Assembly (NCBI RefSeq): GCF_016587375.1
Contig: NZ_BNJG01000001.1
Location: forward strand, 372,001-436,000
From: Ktedonobacter robiniae
GTDB taxonomy: Bacteria; Chloroflexota; Ktedonobacteria; Ktedonobacterales; Ktedonobacteraceae
DNA: 64,000 nt
Direction: 5' to 3'
This document shows positions 1-9,695 of this stretch, piece after piece; position 1 is the stretch's first letter; every line of letters starts with the position of its first letter. The notes under the pieces were generated by a model. That model made no database searches. It was not told the DNA's origin and saw only the letters and a program-made list of their open reading frames with translations. Made by a program: the position numbers and the translations under genes.

Positions 1-43
1 CAATGGATCGGATCTTGGCCAGTCCTCATAGCAGGAGAGAGGC

Positions 44-958
44 ATGATTGAAAGCAACCCCAAATCTTCTCAGAGATCAAATGTGCTATACAACACCCTT
101 GAGGAGATTGAAATCCTGCGGCTCGCTCGTCAGGAAGAGGTGAGGGATCACCCTCATCCGCTCCTCAAACGCTTTACGCAACAGGAGCTAACTGATGAGG
201 TGTGTCCTACCTATAAAAATTTGCTGGTCGGCCGCTCACAGCGGATTCCCAGCCGCCAGGCATTGATGCAGATTGCCGATTATCTGGAATGTACCATTGC
301 CCAGCGCAATGACTTGCTCTTAGCCGCTCGCTATCTTCCAGAAAGTCTTGAATTAAAGGGCATTGAACTTCGGCAAGCATTAGAGCAGGCCCGGCAACTC
401 ATGGGAACCCTCCCCTATCCCGCCATGCTTGTGACCCATACCCTGGAAATAGAGACAATCAACAAGGCCTTCCAGCGCCTCTTTGAGCTTCCCTCACTCA
501 CCGCGCTTCCACGTACACAACGACATGTCCTCCCTTTATTTTTTCGGTATGACTTGCCAATCCGAAGGCGCTCAACCTTCAATGAGCAGGCCATCACAGC
601 CTGGCAGGCGGGAGTGTCACGGGGCATTCAACTCTTTAAGCAAAGCAACAGGTTATATCAATTTGAACCGTGGTATCAAGAACTGGTAGACCAGTTCTGC
701 GCAGTAGCCGATTTTCGTCAGCATTGGGAGCGAACGCCTGAGCTACACGATCAGCACCAGGAGCCATCAAAGTTGCTGCTCGGCCAAAATGCCACAACTG
801 GAGAAATGCTCCCCATTCAACTCCAGCATGTTCGCATCTCGGTCTGTAGCCATATGTATCCCTGTATCATGGCACTTCTCCCCCTGGATGACGCGGCTCG
901 CGCTGTCATTGCATCCCTTAGCAATACAGAGGGATCTGTGCTCAATAATCTGGCATGA
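44..958 (+). CDS. XRE/MmyB-type transcriptional regulator
   Basis: Predicted DNA-binding regulator of 304 residues. Residues about 15-90 look like an XRE helix-turn-helix region (LARQEE, FTQQELTDE, VGRSQRIPSRQALMQIADYL). Residues about 115-290 resemble the MmyB ligand-binding domain, a PAS-like fold that in this family is thought to bind a small hydrophobic ligand; the marks are NKAFQRLF, FEPWYQELVDQF and FRQHWERTPE. The start at 44 is supported by an AGGAGAGAGGC Shine-Dalgarno just upstream. In actinobacteria and Chloroflexota such genes often lie beside the SDR or hydrolase genes they control, and here a peroxiredoxin-SDR pair follows on the same strand. The target is inference. Confidence 0.8.
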   Translation: MIESNPKSSQRSNVLYNTLEEIEILRLARQEEVRDHPHPLLKRFTQQELTDEVCPTYKNLLVGRSQRIPSRQALMQIADYLECTIAQRNDLLLAARYLPESLELKGIELRQALEQARQLMGTLPYPAMLVTHTLEIETINKAFQRLFELPSLTALPRTQRHVLPLFFRYDLPIRRRSTFNEQAITAWQAGVSRGIQLFKQSNRLYQFEPWYQELVDQFCAVADFRQHWERTPELHDQHQEPSKLLLGQNATTGEMLPIQLQHVRISVCSHMYPCIMALLPLDDAARAVIASLSNTEGSVLNNLA

Positions 959-1077
959 GCAAAATCAGGCCAGGAAGTTGTCCCAGAAGTGATCGTGTGA
1001 CCCTCTTACTCTCTAGATGATCACAAAGAGTGGTCATGAGCATAACATATCCATTGCTAGAAAAGGAAAGAGGGAAG

Positions 1078-1788
1078 ATGGCAACAAATATCCCATCAGG
1101 CTCTTTAGCAAGCATAGTAGCAAGCACAATTCCAACCGACATTCCATTGCAGGAACAGATTGATACATTCGTGGCTCGGGGAGCAAAATATGTCTCAGAA
1201 GAAATGGCGAGGCAAGTGGATAGCCACATTGAGCACCTTGCCGCGTCTGGCGTCGCGGAATTCGCGCTGAAGGAAGATGAGCAGGCACCTGATTTCACGC
1301 TACCCGACGCCTTGGGGCAAGCGGTGACGCTCTCGCAGCTACTCACACAAGGGCCGGTCGTCATCATATTCTATCGCGGCGAATGGTGTCCCTACTGCAA
1401 CCTGGAATTGCGTGCCTATCAGAAGGCGTTGCCGCAGCTCCAGGAACTGGGGGCAACACTTGTCGCGATTTCTCCGCAGACGCCAGACCACAGCCTCTCA
1501 ACGCAGGAAAAGCACGAGCTGGGCTTTGTCGTACTTTCAGATAGGGGGAATCGTGTGGCACGAGCGTATGGGCTTGCCTTCGAGCTCGACGAGGCAGGAA
1601 AAGCCTTGCATGCCCAGCTTGGCGCAGACTTACCTGCCTACAACGGCGATGACTCATGGGAATTGCTGGTGCCAGGAACATTTCTCATCGATCAAGCCAG
1701 GGCGGTTCGCCTGGCTTCCGTCGACTCAAACTTTTTCCATCGGCTTGACCCATCGTTTGTGATCGCGCGGCTTAAGGAGCTAAAATGA
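1078..1788 (+). CDS. Peroxiredoxin-like AhpC/TSA family protein
   Basis: A 236-residue redoxin-fold protein expected to reduce peroxides in the cytoplasm. The thioredoxin-like core starts near residue 65 (APDFTLPDALG) and carries a WCPYC motif with Cys104 and Cys107, after a helical N-terminal extension of about 60 residues. That arrangement is typical of the peroxiredoxin-like AhpC/TSA group rather than of classical AhpC. An in-frame GTG at 1030 exists, but the ATG at 1078 follows a strong AAAGGAAAGAGGGA and is preferred. The stop overlaps the next start (ATGA), so the gene is translationally coupled to the SDR gene downstream. The physiological partner reductase is not visible. Confidence 0.85.
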   Translation: MATNIPSGSLASIVASTIPTDIPLQEQIDTFVARGAKYVSEEMARQVDSHIEHLAASGVAEFALKEDEQAPDFTLPDALGQAVTLSQLLTQGPVVIIFYRGEWCPYCNLELRAYQKALPQLQELGATLVAISPQTPDHSLSTQEKHELGFVVLSDRGNRVARAYGLAFELDEAGKALHAQLGADLPAYNGDDSWELLVPGTFLIDQARAVRLASVDSNFFHRLDPSFVIARLKELK

Positions 1789-2489
1789 AAATTGTCATCT
1801 TTGGTGCGAATGGCGCGACAGGTAAAATCTTGACCAAACAGGCCCTGGAGGCAGGGCATATCGTGACGGCCGTTACTCGCCACCCGGAAACCTTCCCCCT
1901 GCAAGATGTCCACTTGAACGTGATGGGTGGAGACGTGTTCGATCTCGCGGTGGTTGAACAGGCCGTTGCTGGACAGGATGCCGTCCTCTCCACCCTCGGT
2001 GTTCCCTTTAGTCGCGAGCCAATTACCATCTATTCGCGGGGCATGGCCCATATCACACAAGCCATGAAGCATTCCGGCGTTCGTCGCGTCATCTGTGTCA
2101 GTTCAAGCGCGACTGGTACGAACCATGAGACGGGAGGCGGTTTCATCTTTGATAAAATTCTGCAACCGATCGTAATGTCCACGATTGGGAAGACGACCTA
2201 CGCAGATATGAAAGAGATGGAAACGATGTTGAGGAAGAGCGACCTTGACTGGACGGTCGTCCGGCCCTCCGGTCTCTTTGAGACGGAAACCATCACTGAT
2301 TACCGGGTGGCTGAAGATCACATCAGCCGACAATTTACCTCCAGGGCAGACCTGGCCGACTGTATGCTCAAACAGCTCGCCACTGACAAGTATTCGCGCA
2401 AGGTGATCGCCGTGGCAACGTTTTCGGCGCAGCCCAGCATGCTGAAGTTTATGCTACAAGAGGCCTTCAAAGAGCCCGCCAAAAGCTGA
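1785..2489 (+). CDS. NAD(P)-binding atypical SDR (NmrA-like) oxidoreductase
   Basis: A 234-residue Rossmann protein of the NAD(P)H-binding, atypical short-chain dehydrogenase/NmrA-like group. The dinucleotide loop is GANGATG at residues 7-13. The central conserved segments are VLSTLGVP, RRVICVSSSAT and WTVVRPSGLF. The classical YxxxK active site is not evident, so it may be a reductase of flavin-like substrates or a redox-sensing regulator rather than a true dehydrogenase. The start overlaps the peroxiredoxin stop by four bases, indicating an operon. Substrate unknown. Confidence 0.85.
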   Translation: MKIVIFGANGATGKILTKQALEAGHIVTAVTRHPETFPLQDVHLNVMGGDVFDLAVVEQAVAGQDAVLSTLGVPFSREPITIYSRGMAHITQAMKHSGVRRVICVSSSATGTNHETGGGFIFDKILQPIVMSTIGKTTYADMKEMETMLRKSDLDWTVVRPSGLFETETITDYRVAEDHISRQFTSRADLADCMLKQLATDKYSRKVIAVATFSAQPSMLKFMLQEAFKEPAKS

Positions 2490-2527
2490 GAAGAAGGACA
2501 AAACACACTAAAAGATTGGTCATAAAT

Positions 2528-2979
2528 ATGGCAAAAACAAATAAAGCTCCGTGGTTTGTCAATTTGGGGAATATTATGACAACGACCCTGCTGCACGCGG
2601 GCTTCAAGCTCGTAGGACCCGGCAACTACCCTATGTACCTGCTTACGGTGCGGGGTGCAAAAGCGGGCAGCCACGTACGGTCCCGATTGTGACCATTGAG
2701 CGTAATGGAAAGCGCTATCTGGCCTCACCGTTTGGAACCGTGGCCTGGGTGCGCAATCTGCAAGCCGCGGGAGAGGCTACCCTCACGCGTGGGCGTCGCG
2801 TTGAAAGGGTCAATGCACGAGAACTACCCCTCAAGGAGGCGGCCCTCGTTTTGCAAGAAGATATCAAAGGCGGCAACCCCTTTGCTAGCTACTACCAGGT
2901 CAACGCGGAATCTTCCTTTGAGGAATTTGAGCGTGTGGCAAGCAAACACCCTGTGTTTTTGCTACAGGGCGCCATGTGA
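2528..2979 (+). pseudogene. Frameshifted deazaflavin (F420)-dependent nitroreductase-family protein
   Basis: The intact family is about 145 residues (DUF385/deazaflavin-dependent nitroreductase). From the ATG at 2528 the frame reads MAKTNKAPWF, GPGNYPMYLL and TVRG to about 2656, then hits a stop at 2696. The remaining family motifs (KSGQPRTVPI, YLASPFGTVAW, HPVFLLQ) are in the frame one base over. Restoring one base after 2656 gives the usual TVRG-x-KSGQPRT continuity. The gene is therefore broken by an apparent one-base deletion, either real inactivation or an assembly error. A cofactor role for F420 is family knowledge and is not visible here. It follows the SDR gene on the same strand by about 40 bases. 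Confidence 0.8.
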
Positions 2980-2987
2980 AGCCTTAT

Positions 2988-3032
2988 ATGAGCGCACTGC
3001 CCCCTGCTGGATGTAGGGGGCAGTGCGCTCAT
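2988..3032. terminator. Perfect 18-bp hairpin between convergent genes
   Basis: Arms 2988-3005 and 3015-3032 pair perfectly around a nine-base loop; the stem contains GCGCACTGCCCCCT. The right arm reaches the last base of the minus-strand hydrolase stop codon. The position between convergent genes suggests a bidirectional terminator, though no long T-run follows on either side. Confidence 0.65.
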
Positions 3033-4075
3033 TATTTCGTGCCAACGACCGAGGCGATTACCAATGGCCGCACCCGTTGTAGGAGTTCATTGAGAAACTG
3101 TTCTGACCGGGCAAAAGCTGCCAGGTGACCAGCCTGTTTGATCAGGACAAATTCCTTGTGCGGAGCCTCAAGTGCGTCGAAGTAAGCCTTGGCCGCAGCT
3201 GTTGGCGTGATCGCATCGGTATCGCCCTGAAAGACGAAGAATGGGATTTCGAAGCGCGCACCAAGCGCGCGGAGATCGGACACCATAAGTTCGTTCAATA
3301 GTTGATCAGTCGAAAAGTTCATGCCCTTGAAGATGTCTATAAGATCTCCCAGCGTGTGATCGGGTGAGGTCAGCATGGCTGGCAGCATGATATCCATAAT
3401 CATGTTTGGAATCGTTGGGTTGGCCTTGATCGTCCACTGGTGCAGTGCTGTAAACTCTTTAGCAGTAAGCTTCCCTTTCCTGGCTCTAAGTTTCTCCACT
3501 GCTTTCACACCTCGGATATTGCCTGAGGCCCGAAGCCACTCCAGTGTCAGTTGATACGAAATCTCGCTGGCATCGGGCGTGCTATTCTGGTCGGTGCCCA
3601 CATAGGCGGCGAACAAATCAGGCCGATGTTTGACCATCATGGTCCCGGTAATGCTACCAACCGAGCTGCCCACGAGAATGATGGGTTGACCAAGGTATTG
3701 GCGCAAAAACTCCGCGATCTCGTTCCCATCCTGGACCAGACGCTCAAATGTGAGGGGGCCGGTGCCAGCCTTCCCATTTTTGTGGAAGGTCTTGCCCGCG
3801 CCGCGCTGATCCCACTGAACGAGCGTAAAGTACTTTTCCCAGGAACGTAATAGTGGAGCAAAGATAGAATAGGTTGAGCCTGGGCCACCATGGACAAAAA
3901 ACAGGACCGGGTTGCGGCGGTCCTCGCCGCGGATCGTGATCCACTGGTCGATACCACCAACCTTGATGAAGCGTTCATTGACAATTCCATTGGGAGTAGT
4001 GATCATAAGCGCTTTCGCGAGCTTTTGCTGTGTGCTTTTGCGTGTCATAAGAGCGGTGAACATGTTGATAGCCAT
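3032..4075 (-). CDS. Alpha/beta hydrolase (proline iminopeptidase-like)
   Basis: A 347-residue hydrolase of the alpha/beta fold, resembling the prolyl aminopeptidase (S33) group. It shows the oxyanion HGGPG near residue 62, a nucleophile elbow G-S-S-V-G with Ser138, an acid loop GDTDAITP and a C-terminal AGHLAAF that supplies the His. A TTG start at 4123 would add 16 residues. The ATG at 4075 is preferred because the longer start has no better ribosome site. No signal peptide is clear. The substrate cannot be told from the sequence; ester, amide or lactone hydrolysis are all possible. Confidence 0.82.
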   Translation of the reverse strand: MAINMFTALMTRKSTQQKLAKALMITTPNGIVNERFIKVGGIDQWITIRGEDRRNPVLFFVHGGPGSTYSIFAPLLRSWEKYFTLVQWDQRGAGKTFHKNGKAGTGPLTFERLVQDGNEIAEFLRQYLGQPIILVGSSVGSITGTMMVKHRPDLFAAYVGTDQNSTPDASEISYQLTLEWLRASGNIRGVKAVEKLRARKGKLTAKEFTALHQWTIKANPTIPNMIMDIMLPAMLTSPDHTLGDLIDIFKGMNFSTDQLLNELMVSDLRALGARFEIPFFVFQGDTDAITPTAAAKAYFDALEAPHKEFVLIKQAGHLAAFARSEQFLNELLQRVRPLVIASVVGTK

Positions 4076-4276
4076 GAATATTTTCGCTTTCTTTTCGCGC
4101 CATCTCTCTGGAGAGAAGAGCAAGATTTTTGTTTTTTATTGTGTGTCTGTTGTCATTGCTTGCTACTGTTGAGAGTATAACCATTTCAGGAGAGGAGCTC
4201 CCCACCCATGCGGGTAGTGCGAAGGGTAGTTAGCAGCGAGGCGAGTAGGTAGTGAAGAGAGGGGAGGCTATCTAGC

Positions 4277-6475
4277 CTAGCGTGGCTCATAACGCTGAGT
4301 ATTAGAGGGAGAGGAGAGATGTAACTGGCGCGCCGCCTCACTGGCCTGGAGGCGGTTGCTGACACCTAGCTTCTGATAGAGGTGCTTGATGTGGTACTTC
4401 ACAGTATTGACTGAGATAATCAATTCGCTCGCGATCTCCTGGTTACTCAAGCCCGCAATCAGCAGGTGCAGCACTCGTTCTTCGTGCGCGGAGAGCGGCT
4501 CTACCAGTCCATTGGTCTCCGCTCTCCCTTCCAGTCTATCCAGTTCACGCTGCGCCTCTACGATCACCTTCTCATCAGAGAGTTCGCGAGCGCTTAAGAG
4601 CGCCTGGCGAAGATGCGTTTGCGCGAGCACGAAGTCGCCCTGGGCCAGGTAAATCTTGCCCAGGGTCAGAAGGATGTCAACGGCAAGAAAGCGGTTACCA
4701 GGCGGAAGGTTATCCTCCTGAGCCTGGAGCAGCATCGCGCGTGCCTCGCTCACCTGGCCAAGATCCAGCTTTTCCTTGCCCACAAAAAAGAGGCATGCCG
4801 ACCGATACATCTGCACTCGTCGATCCAACGCTCCTTTTCGCGGCAAGAAGACGAGTGCCTGCCGGGCGAAATGCACAACTGAAGAGAAGGGGGCTTCATC
4901 CAGCAAGGCGCTCAACGCGCGGTGCGCCCAGATGGCACCAATCCAGGAGACGTCGCCACTGCGCTGCCAGCCCTCTTCGGCCAGTTGCAATAACGTCTCG
5001 ATGCGCGCGCGTTCTCCATCAGGGATAGCGGCTACCTCAGTGGCTAACGCTGCTTCCTGAGCAAACCAGAGTTTCACCGGAAAGCGGAGTTCGGTGGCAA
5101 AGAGAAAGCAGAGCATGGGATGCGTGCGTACAACCACTTCCGGAAGCAGCTCCATCCATCGCAGCATCGTTTGTGGCTCAGAGAAATTTTGGATGTGTAC
5201 CCGCTCGATCAGCCGCGCGACCCGCTCCATATCCTGCGCCAGCGATGCGGCCTCGATAGCCTCTGTGAGCAACGCCTCCTGCTCATACCATACGCTGGCT
5301 CGCAAGGAGAGGTCACGCAGGGCCTCTTCACCCAGCCTCCGTTCGGCCTCATGCCGCATGGCTGCCGCAAAGAGCGCATGATAGCGATACCAACCTCCAG
5401 GTCCCTCCAGGGCTTCCAGGAAGAGTCCAGCCTGCTCGGCTGCCTCCAGTTGAGTCGCGCTCTGCACATCCCCGGTGACGGCTACACACAGCGTAGCAGA
5501 GAGGCGACCGAGAATGCTGGTTTGAAGGAGAAAGCGCTGTATTGGCTCAGACTGCGTCTCCAGGATCTCATGGACAAAGTAATCAAGTAGCGAGCGATCG
5601 GCAGCGGTATCCAGCGCGCCAAGCGAGAGGACGGCCTGGTCAATGGCCTCCTGAGTTCGCCATTTCGAGAGGGTCAGCGAGAGCAAGCGTAATCCGGCAG
5701 CCCACCCCTCCAGCTTGTTATCAAGTTGTTGCAGAGCCATTGGCGACAGGTCGTGAGGGAGGGCCTGGCGAAAGAACGCTGCTGTCTCCTGCAGGGAGAA
5801 GCGCAGATCGTTTGTCTGTAGCTCGTATACATCACCCCTGGCTCGCCAGCGCAGGAGCGGAAGTGGCGGTTCAGAACGCGAAAGCAGCAGAATATGAATC
5901 GTCGCGGGCAAGTAATCGATAAAAAAGGCTAGCATCTCATGAACACGAGCATCTTCGATCACATGATAGTCGTCGATTACCAGCAGACCCTCGAAGGGCG
6001 AGCGCGCAAGGGTGTTGAGCAACTGCGCCAGAGCCGAGTCCAAGGCAGGTGGCTCAAAGGGTGAAGGAGTGAGCGGACTAAGCAGGGCCAGCGCAGCCTG
6101 TCCCGAGGCCTGCTGCTCCGGTGCCAGAAATTTGAGACAGGCAGTCATGAGGTAGCGCCAGAAGCGCAGGAGATCGTTGTCGCCAACATCAAGCGAAAGC
6201 CAGGCAAGAACGGCATCTGCTCCCGATGTGTCCTGTGCCTCAGGAAAATGGAGATGCCACCACTGATTAACCAGCGTCGTTTTGCCGGAGCCTGCTGGCG
6301 CCTGGAGCACCATCACTTTGTAGTTCAGGCTCGCGTCAAGCTGTTCAAGCAAGCAAGTTCGTCTGACCAGCTTCCCCGAGAGAAGTGGCGGATGCAGCTT
6401 GGTTTCCAGCAACGGTAGCACGGATGGAACAGGAATCAGGTTAGTATCCTTTTCAAAAGGCGTATCGCGAGACAC
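4277..6475 (-). CDS. LuxR-family regulator of the LAL (MalT-like) type
   Basis: A 732-residue STAND-type ATPase regulator. The N-terminal P-loop is APAGSGKT at residues 59-66, followed by a Walker B-like LLVIDDYHV. The middle holds MalT-like helical repeats, and residues about 660-725 form a LuxR helix-turn-helix (LSAHEERVLHLL, LSNQEIASEL, VNTVKYHIKHLYQKL). Typical LAL proteins are 850-950 residues, so the sensor region is somewhat short here. The start appears to be GTG at 6475 with a weak ribosome site. It lies downstream of an MFS exporter on the same strand, separated by a strong hairpin, so it is probably a separate transcript. The inducer is unknown. Confidence 0.88.
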   Translation of the reverse strand: MSRDTPFEKDTNLIPVPSVLPLLETKLHPPLLSGKLVRRTCLLEQLDASLNYKVMVLQAPAGSGKTTLVNQWWHLHFPEAQDTSGADAVLAWLSLDVGDNDLLRFWRYLMTACLKFLAPEQQASGQAALALLSPLTPSPFEPPALDSALAQLLNTLARSPFEGLLVIDDYHVIEDARVHEMLAFFIDYLPATIHILLLSRSEPPLPLLRWRARGDVYELQTNDLRFSLQETAAFFRQALPHDLSPMALQQLDNKLEGWAAGLRLLSLTLSKWRTQEAIDQAVLSLGALDTAADRSLLDYFVHEILETQSEPIQRFLLQTSILGRLSATLCVAVTGDVQSATQLEAAEQAGLFLEALEGPGGWYRYHALFAAAMRHEAERRLGEEALRDLSLRASVWYEQEALLTEAIEAASLAQDMERVARLIERVHIQNFSEPQTMLRWMELLPEVVVRTHPMLCFLFATELRFPVKLWFAQEAALATEVAAIPDGERARIETLLQLAEEGWQRSGDVSWIGAIWAHRALSALLDEAPFSSVVHFARQALVFLPRKGALDRRVQMYRSACLFFVGKEKLDLGQVSEARAMLLQAQEDNLPPGNRFLAVDILLTLGKIYLAQGDFVLAQTHLRQALLSARELSDEKVIVEAQRELDRLEGRAETNGLVEPLSAHEERVLHLLIAGLSNQEIASELIISVNTVKYHIKHLYQKLGVSNRLQASEAARQLHLSSPSNTQRYEPR

Positions 6476-6568
6476 AGAGCCGCCCTTTCCAGTCGTTGAT
6501 GTCAGAAATATCTTCCATGAGAGTATAGCAGATAGAGAAGCTTTTGGATAAAAACTTGTTGCGCTTCC

Positions 6569-6629
6569 TGCCTAAAAAGGGACGGGTGATGAGTCAACTG
6601 ACCCATTACCCGTCCCTTTTTTTAGGCAG
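6569..6629 (-). terminator. Long hairpin after the MFS gene
   Basis: A long imperfect inverted repeat (6569-6594 with 6604-6629) with the core AGGGACGGGT / ACCCGTCCCT flanked by A and T tracts. The minus-strand arm overlaps the MFS stop codon at 6622. A/T tracts on both sides of the stem make it a good Rho-independent terminator in either direction. Confidence 0.75.
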
Positions 6630-7878
6630 CTACCCGACGCATGTGCGGGTTCAGCATGGCTGAGAGCGCAATAAGTGTAAGGCCGGCTGTCATGAGGAGG
6701 ATGGTGAACGTCGTCCCGGCATTCTGGAGCAGGAACCCGGTCAGCGCCAGGCTCACAGGGTTACTACTAAAGACAATCAGTCGGTACACACTATTGATGC
6801 GACCCTGTAAGGCATCAGGGATCAGGGCCATACGCTGACTCCGCTGTAGGACATCAAAGATAGGGAAAAGGAAAAAGAGGAGAGCAAGAATAGCCCCAAG
6901 CGTGAGCAGGTTGGGAGCCAGGATCAGCAAAGGCGCAAGCAATGCCTGTGCCCACAAGGTAATAAGGGAGATCACAAAGAAGCTCAGACGGCGGTGGAGC
7001 AGCGGCGCCGCCAGCGCACCAAGCACCCCGGCAACGCCTGCGACGGCGAATAGGACCCCGAGGTCTACCGTCGAGGCATGCACATGTTGCCCCAGCACAA
7101 TACTGACCAATGTGATTCCCCCGGTCATCAGATTGATCCCGCACAGGAGCAGTGCCAGCGAGCGAATGAAACGCTGCTCCCATAGCCACTTCAGACCCTC
7201 TTTGACCTCTGTCATCAAAGCACGTGAGGCCCCTGCTGTACGCTCCTGTTGAAATGAGGTTCGAATGAAGAGAAGCGAAAGACAAGAGCAGAAATACGAG
7301 ACACTATCTGCCAGAAAAGGGAAGAGGCTCCCAACACTATAGAGGAGGCCACCCAGCGGCGAGCCGAGGAGCATCGCAATATTATAGGTCGCGATATTTT
7401 GCGCGCTGGCGGCAGACAATTGCTCCTTTGAGACGACCTGGGGCAGGCTGGAGACTTCGGCGAGGTCGAAGAAGACAAAGAAAGTCCCTTCCAGAAGGGA
7501 GACGAGATACAGTTGAATAAGGTTCAGATGACCGAAGAACAACGCCAGCGGTATGCTTGCCATACTCAGAAATCGCCCAATATCACAGAAGATCATCACC
7601 TTCTTGCGATCCCATCGATCCATCAGGGCACCTGCGGGCAAACTGAGGAAGAGATAAGGAATGGTACGCAGCGCCGCCGCAATCCCGGCCTGAGCAGGTG
7701 AATGGGTGAGCGCGAGGATCAGCAGAGGAAAAGCCAACTGTGATACCTGTGAGCCAGTCTGCGAGACCACCTGACCACCCCAGAGGAGCAGATAGTCCCG
7801 ATTCCGCCACAGCGGAAGAGGCGCACGTACCTCTGATATCTCTTCCTTGATCACAACCCGATTTTGATTCTCTATCAC
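6622..7878 (-). CDS. MFS transporter (DHA3/EntS-like exporter)
   Basis: A 418-residue integral membrane protein with about 12 hydrophobic segments, a loop 2-3 motif ALMDRWDRKKVM typical of major facilitator proteins, and LPQVVSKEQLSAASA between helices 4 and 5, characteristic of the DHA3/enterobactin-exporter-like group. It probably exports a small molecule by proton antiport. The ATG at 7878 is preceded by an AAAAAGGAACAAATTC region. The gene is separated from the LAL regulator downstream by a terminator-like hairpin. No biosynthetic gene lies next to it, so the substrate is unknown. Confidence 0.87.
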   Translation of the reverse strand: MIENQNRVVIKEEISEVRAPLPLWRNRDYLLLWGGQVVSQTGSQVSQLAFPLLILALTHSPAQAGIAAALRTIPYLFLSLPAGALMDRWDRKKVMIFCDIGRFLSMASIPLALFFGHLNLIQLYLVSLLEGTFFVFFDLAEVSSLPQVVSKEQLSAASAQNIATYNIAMLLGSPLGGLLYSVGSLFPFLADSVSYFCSCLSLLFIRTSFQQERTAGASRALMTEVKEGLKWLWEQRFIRSLALLLCGINLMTGGITLVSIVLGQHVHASTVDLGVLFAVAGVAGVLGALAAPLLHRRLSFFVISLITLWAQALLAPLLILAPNLLTLGAILALLFFLFPIFDVLQRSQRMALIPDALQGRINSVYRLIVFSSNPVSLALTGFLLQNAGTTFTILLMTAGLTLIALSAMLNPHMRRVAA

Positions 7879-8320
7879 GAATTTGTTCCTTTTTAGTTAG
7901 CTTTATAAATTGCACGAAAAGCATGCAGGCATAAAATGCTTGCAAAAATGAATAAGGGAGTGATGGATGCATCCGAAATCAGGCCAGGTATAAAAGCTGA
8001 TCATCTTCGAGGCTGAAGAGAATGCAAGGGAGGAAACACGTAGGGCTGTCTTAGCGCGTTGTGAATGTGCCCAACCCGGAAAGGATGCACCATCTTTCTG
8101 TCGAAGGAATGTGCTGCATAAGAGTGCCCCTTTCTTTCTGCTGGATAAACGACGCTTGCTTGGCTTAGTATAGCATACCGGATCGCCCATCGCAATGAAC
8201 GAGCCAGGGAAGGCAAAGAGCAGCAATTCGATCTTGAACGCGCCCTCATGGGCCATCTCAGCTTAAAAGACAGGGCTTTCTCGCTCGCGGCTGTAGCTCA
8301 TGTGGGAATGCCATTGCAAG
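7879..8320. other. Intergenic region, no supported gene
   Basis: About 440 bases between the MFS start and the histidine-kinase stop. Short open frames on the minus strand have no ribosome site or recognisable motif. I see no tRNA, long hairpin or repeat. It should hold the MFS promoter. Confidence 0.5.
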
Positions 8321-9562
8321 TCAAGCCATTTTCCTGGCTGGTTGATGGAAAAAAGCCTGAACATTCTGCTCTATCTCAAGAGGGATTTGTACAAAAAAGG
8401 TAGTGCCTTCTCCCTCAATGGATTTCACCCAGATTTGCCCGCCGTGGCGCTCGACAATTTCTTTACTCACAGTAAGCCCCAGACCCCAACCTTCTCTGAA
8501 AAAAGCCTCGGCGCAAGGAGTACGATAAAATGGGTCAAAAAGGTGTGACTGCTGCTCGAGAGGAAGAGCAGGCCCCTCATTATGTATCTGGAAAAGCACA
8601 GAGGCATCCTCCACGTGTGCGTCAATAGAGATCACCGTATCTTTTAATGAGTAGTGAAGAGCATTGCTCACCAGATTAATCACAACCTGGGTAAGTCGTT
8701 TGCCATCAGCTTGAATGATTATAGGATCGAGAGGAAGTTGTAGCTCAATCTGGCGACCTGAATACGTACATTGATCCTCGACGACCTCACTACAAAGCTT
8801 GCTGAAATCGCAGGGGCCAAACTGCAAGAGCTTCTCTCCAGTATGTAAACTACTGAACTCAATCAGATCTTCAACCAATGCCTGCAACACACGTGTCCGT
8901 GCCTCAATTTTGTCAAAATGCCTTCTCCACAAAAGTGCTTCTTTCTCTGTGCTTTTCGCTTTATCCAGACGTCGTAGAGCGAGTTGCACTTCTCCTAGTA
9001 TGGTGGTAAGAGGGGTTCGTAACTCGTGAGCTGCGCGTACCATAAAATAATCCTTGAGATGATTGGCCCGCTCAAGCTCTTGATTGATTTGTTCAAGTTT
9101 CTGGTTCGTTGTTGCCAGTTCCTGAGCATAGGCATGCACCTTTTGCTCGGCCGCACGTATACGCCAGTATTTCACCATATTCTGGCCCGCGAGAACAGCG
9201 ATTATGCATTGGGCAGATACGAAAGGGCCAAGTGTTGCTATGGCAGTTCCAAAATTTAGGCTCACTATATCGAAATGGGGAAAGACAATGAGGAAAAAAG
9301 CAAGAAACCCAACCAGAGTCGTTACCAGAGCAGGACTTACTCCCCACACAAAGCCAACGATAACAGATGCAAGACACAAGGGTACCCACATAACACGTAT
9401 GCTTGGAATAAGAAGAGCTAAGATCACTGCTATACCCGTGAGGAAGAGTCCGATGAGATACCCAAAAACGGGTAGGCGCCACCTTGGAAGGTATATGGTG
9501 GCCTCGTGATTCACCGCTCTCTGGCGATCAAGGTACTGGCTTATTTTTCTCCTTGGCATCAT
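8321..9562 (-). CDS. Membrane sensor histidine kinase (orphan)
   Basis: A 413-residue sensor kinase. The N-terminal third contains four closely spaced membrane helices resembling the KdpD-type DUF4118 sensor, followed by a coiled-coil linker (TNQKLEQINQELERANHLK). The phospho-acceptor box is AAHELRTPLT with His179. The ATPase domain shows QVVINLVSNALHYS (N box), GWGLGLTVSKEIVERHGG (G box) and GEGTTFFVQIP. The start at 9562 is chosen because AGGAG lies seven bases upstream; a TTG at 9586 would include that ribosome site in the coding region. No response regulator is adjacent, so the partner is elsewhere. Confidence 0.88.
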   Translation of the reverse strand: MMPRRKISQYLDRQRAVNHEATIYLPRWRLPVFGYLIGLFLTGIAVILALLIPSIRVMWVPLCLASVIVGFVWGVSPALVTTLVGFLAFFLIVFPHFDIVSLNFGTAIATLGPFVSAQCIIAVLAGQNMVKYWRIRAAEQKVHAYAQELATTNQKLEQINQELERANHLKDYFMVRAAHELRTPLTTILGEVQLALRRLDKAKSTEKEALLWRRHFDKIEARTRVLQALVEDLIEFSSLHTGEKLLQFGPCDFSKLCSEVVEDQCTYSGRQIELQLPLDPIIIQADGKRLTQVVINLVSNALHYSLKDTVISIDAHVEDASVLFQIHNEGPALPLEQQSHLFDPFYRTPCAEAFFREGWGLGLTVSKEIVERHGGQIWVKSIEGEGTTFFVQIPLEIEQNVQAFFHQPARKMA

Positions 9563-9695
9563 AAGACACTCCTGATCATTTACCAATCCCTTGTTTCGTT
9601 GCTACGAGAGGGAGAAGATTATGCAGCGGGGATAGGATATTTCATTTTTATGATACGCCTTGGAGACAAGAGAGATTTCACAGGATACGAATAGA

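Noticed and set aside
8001-8256. Overlapping minus-strand open frames between the MFS and histidine-kinase genes
   Set aside because: No ribosome site, no domain motif, and the composition resembles noncoding sequence.
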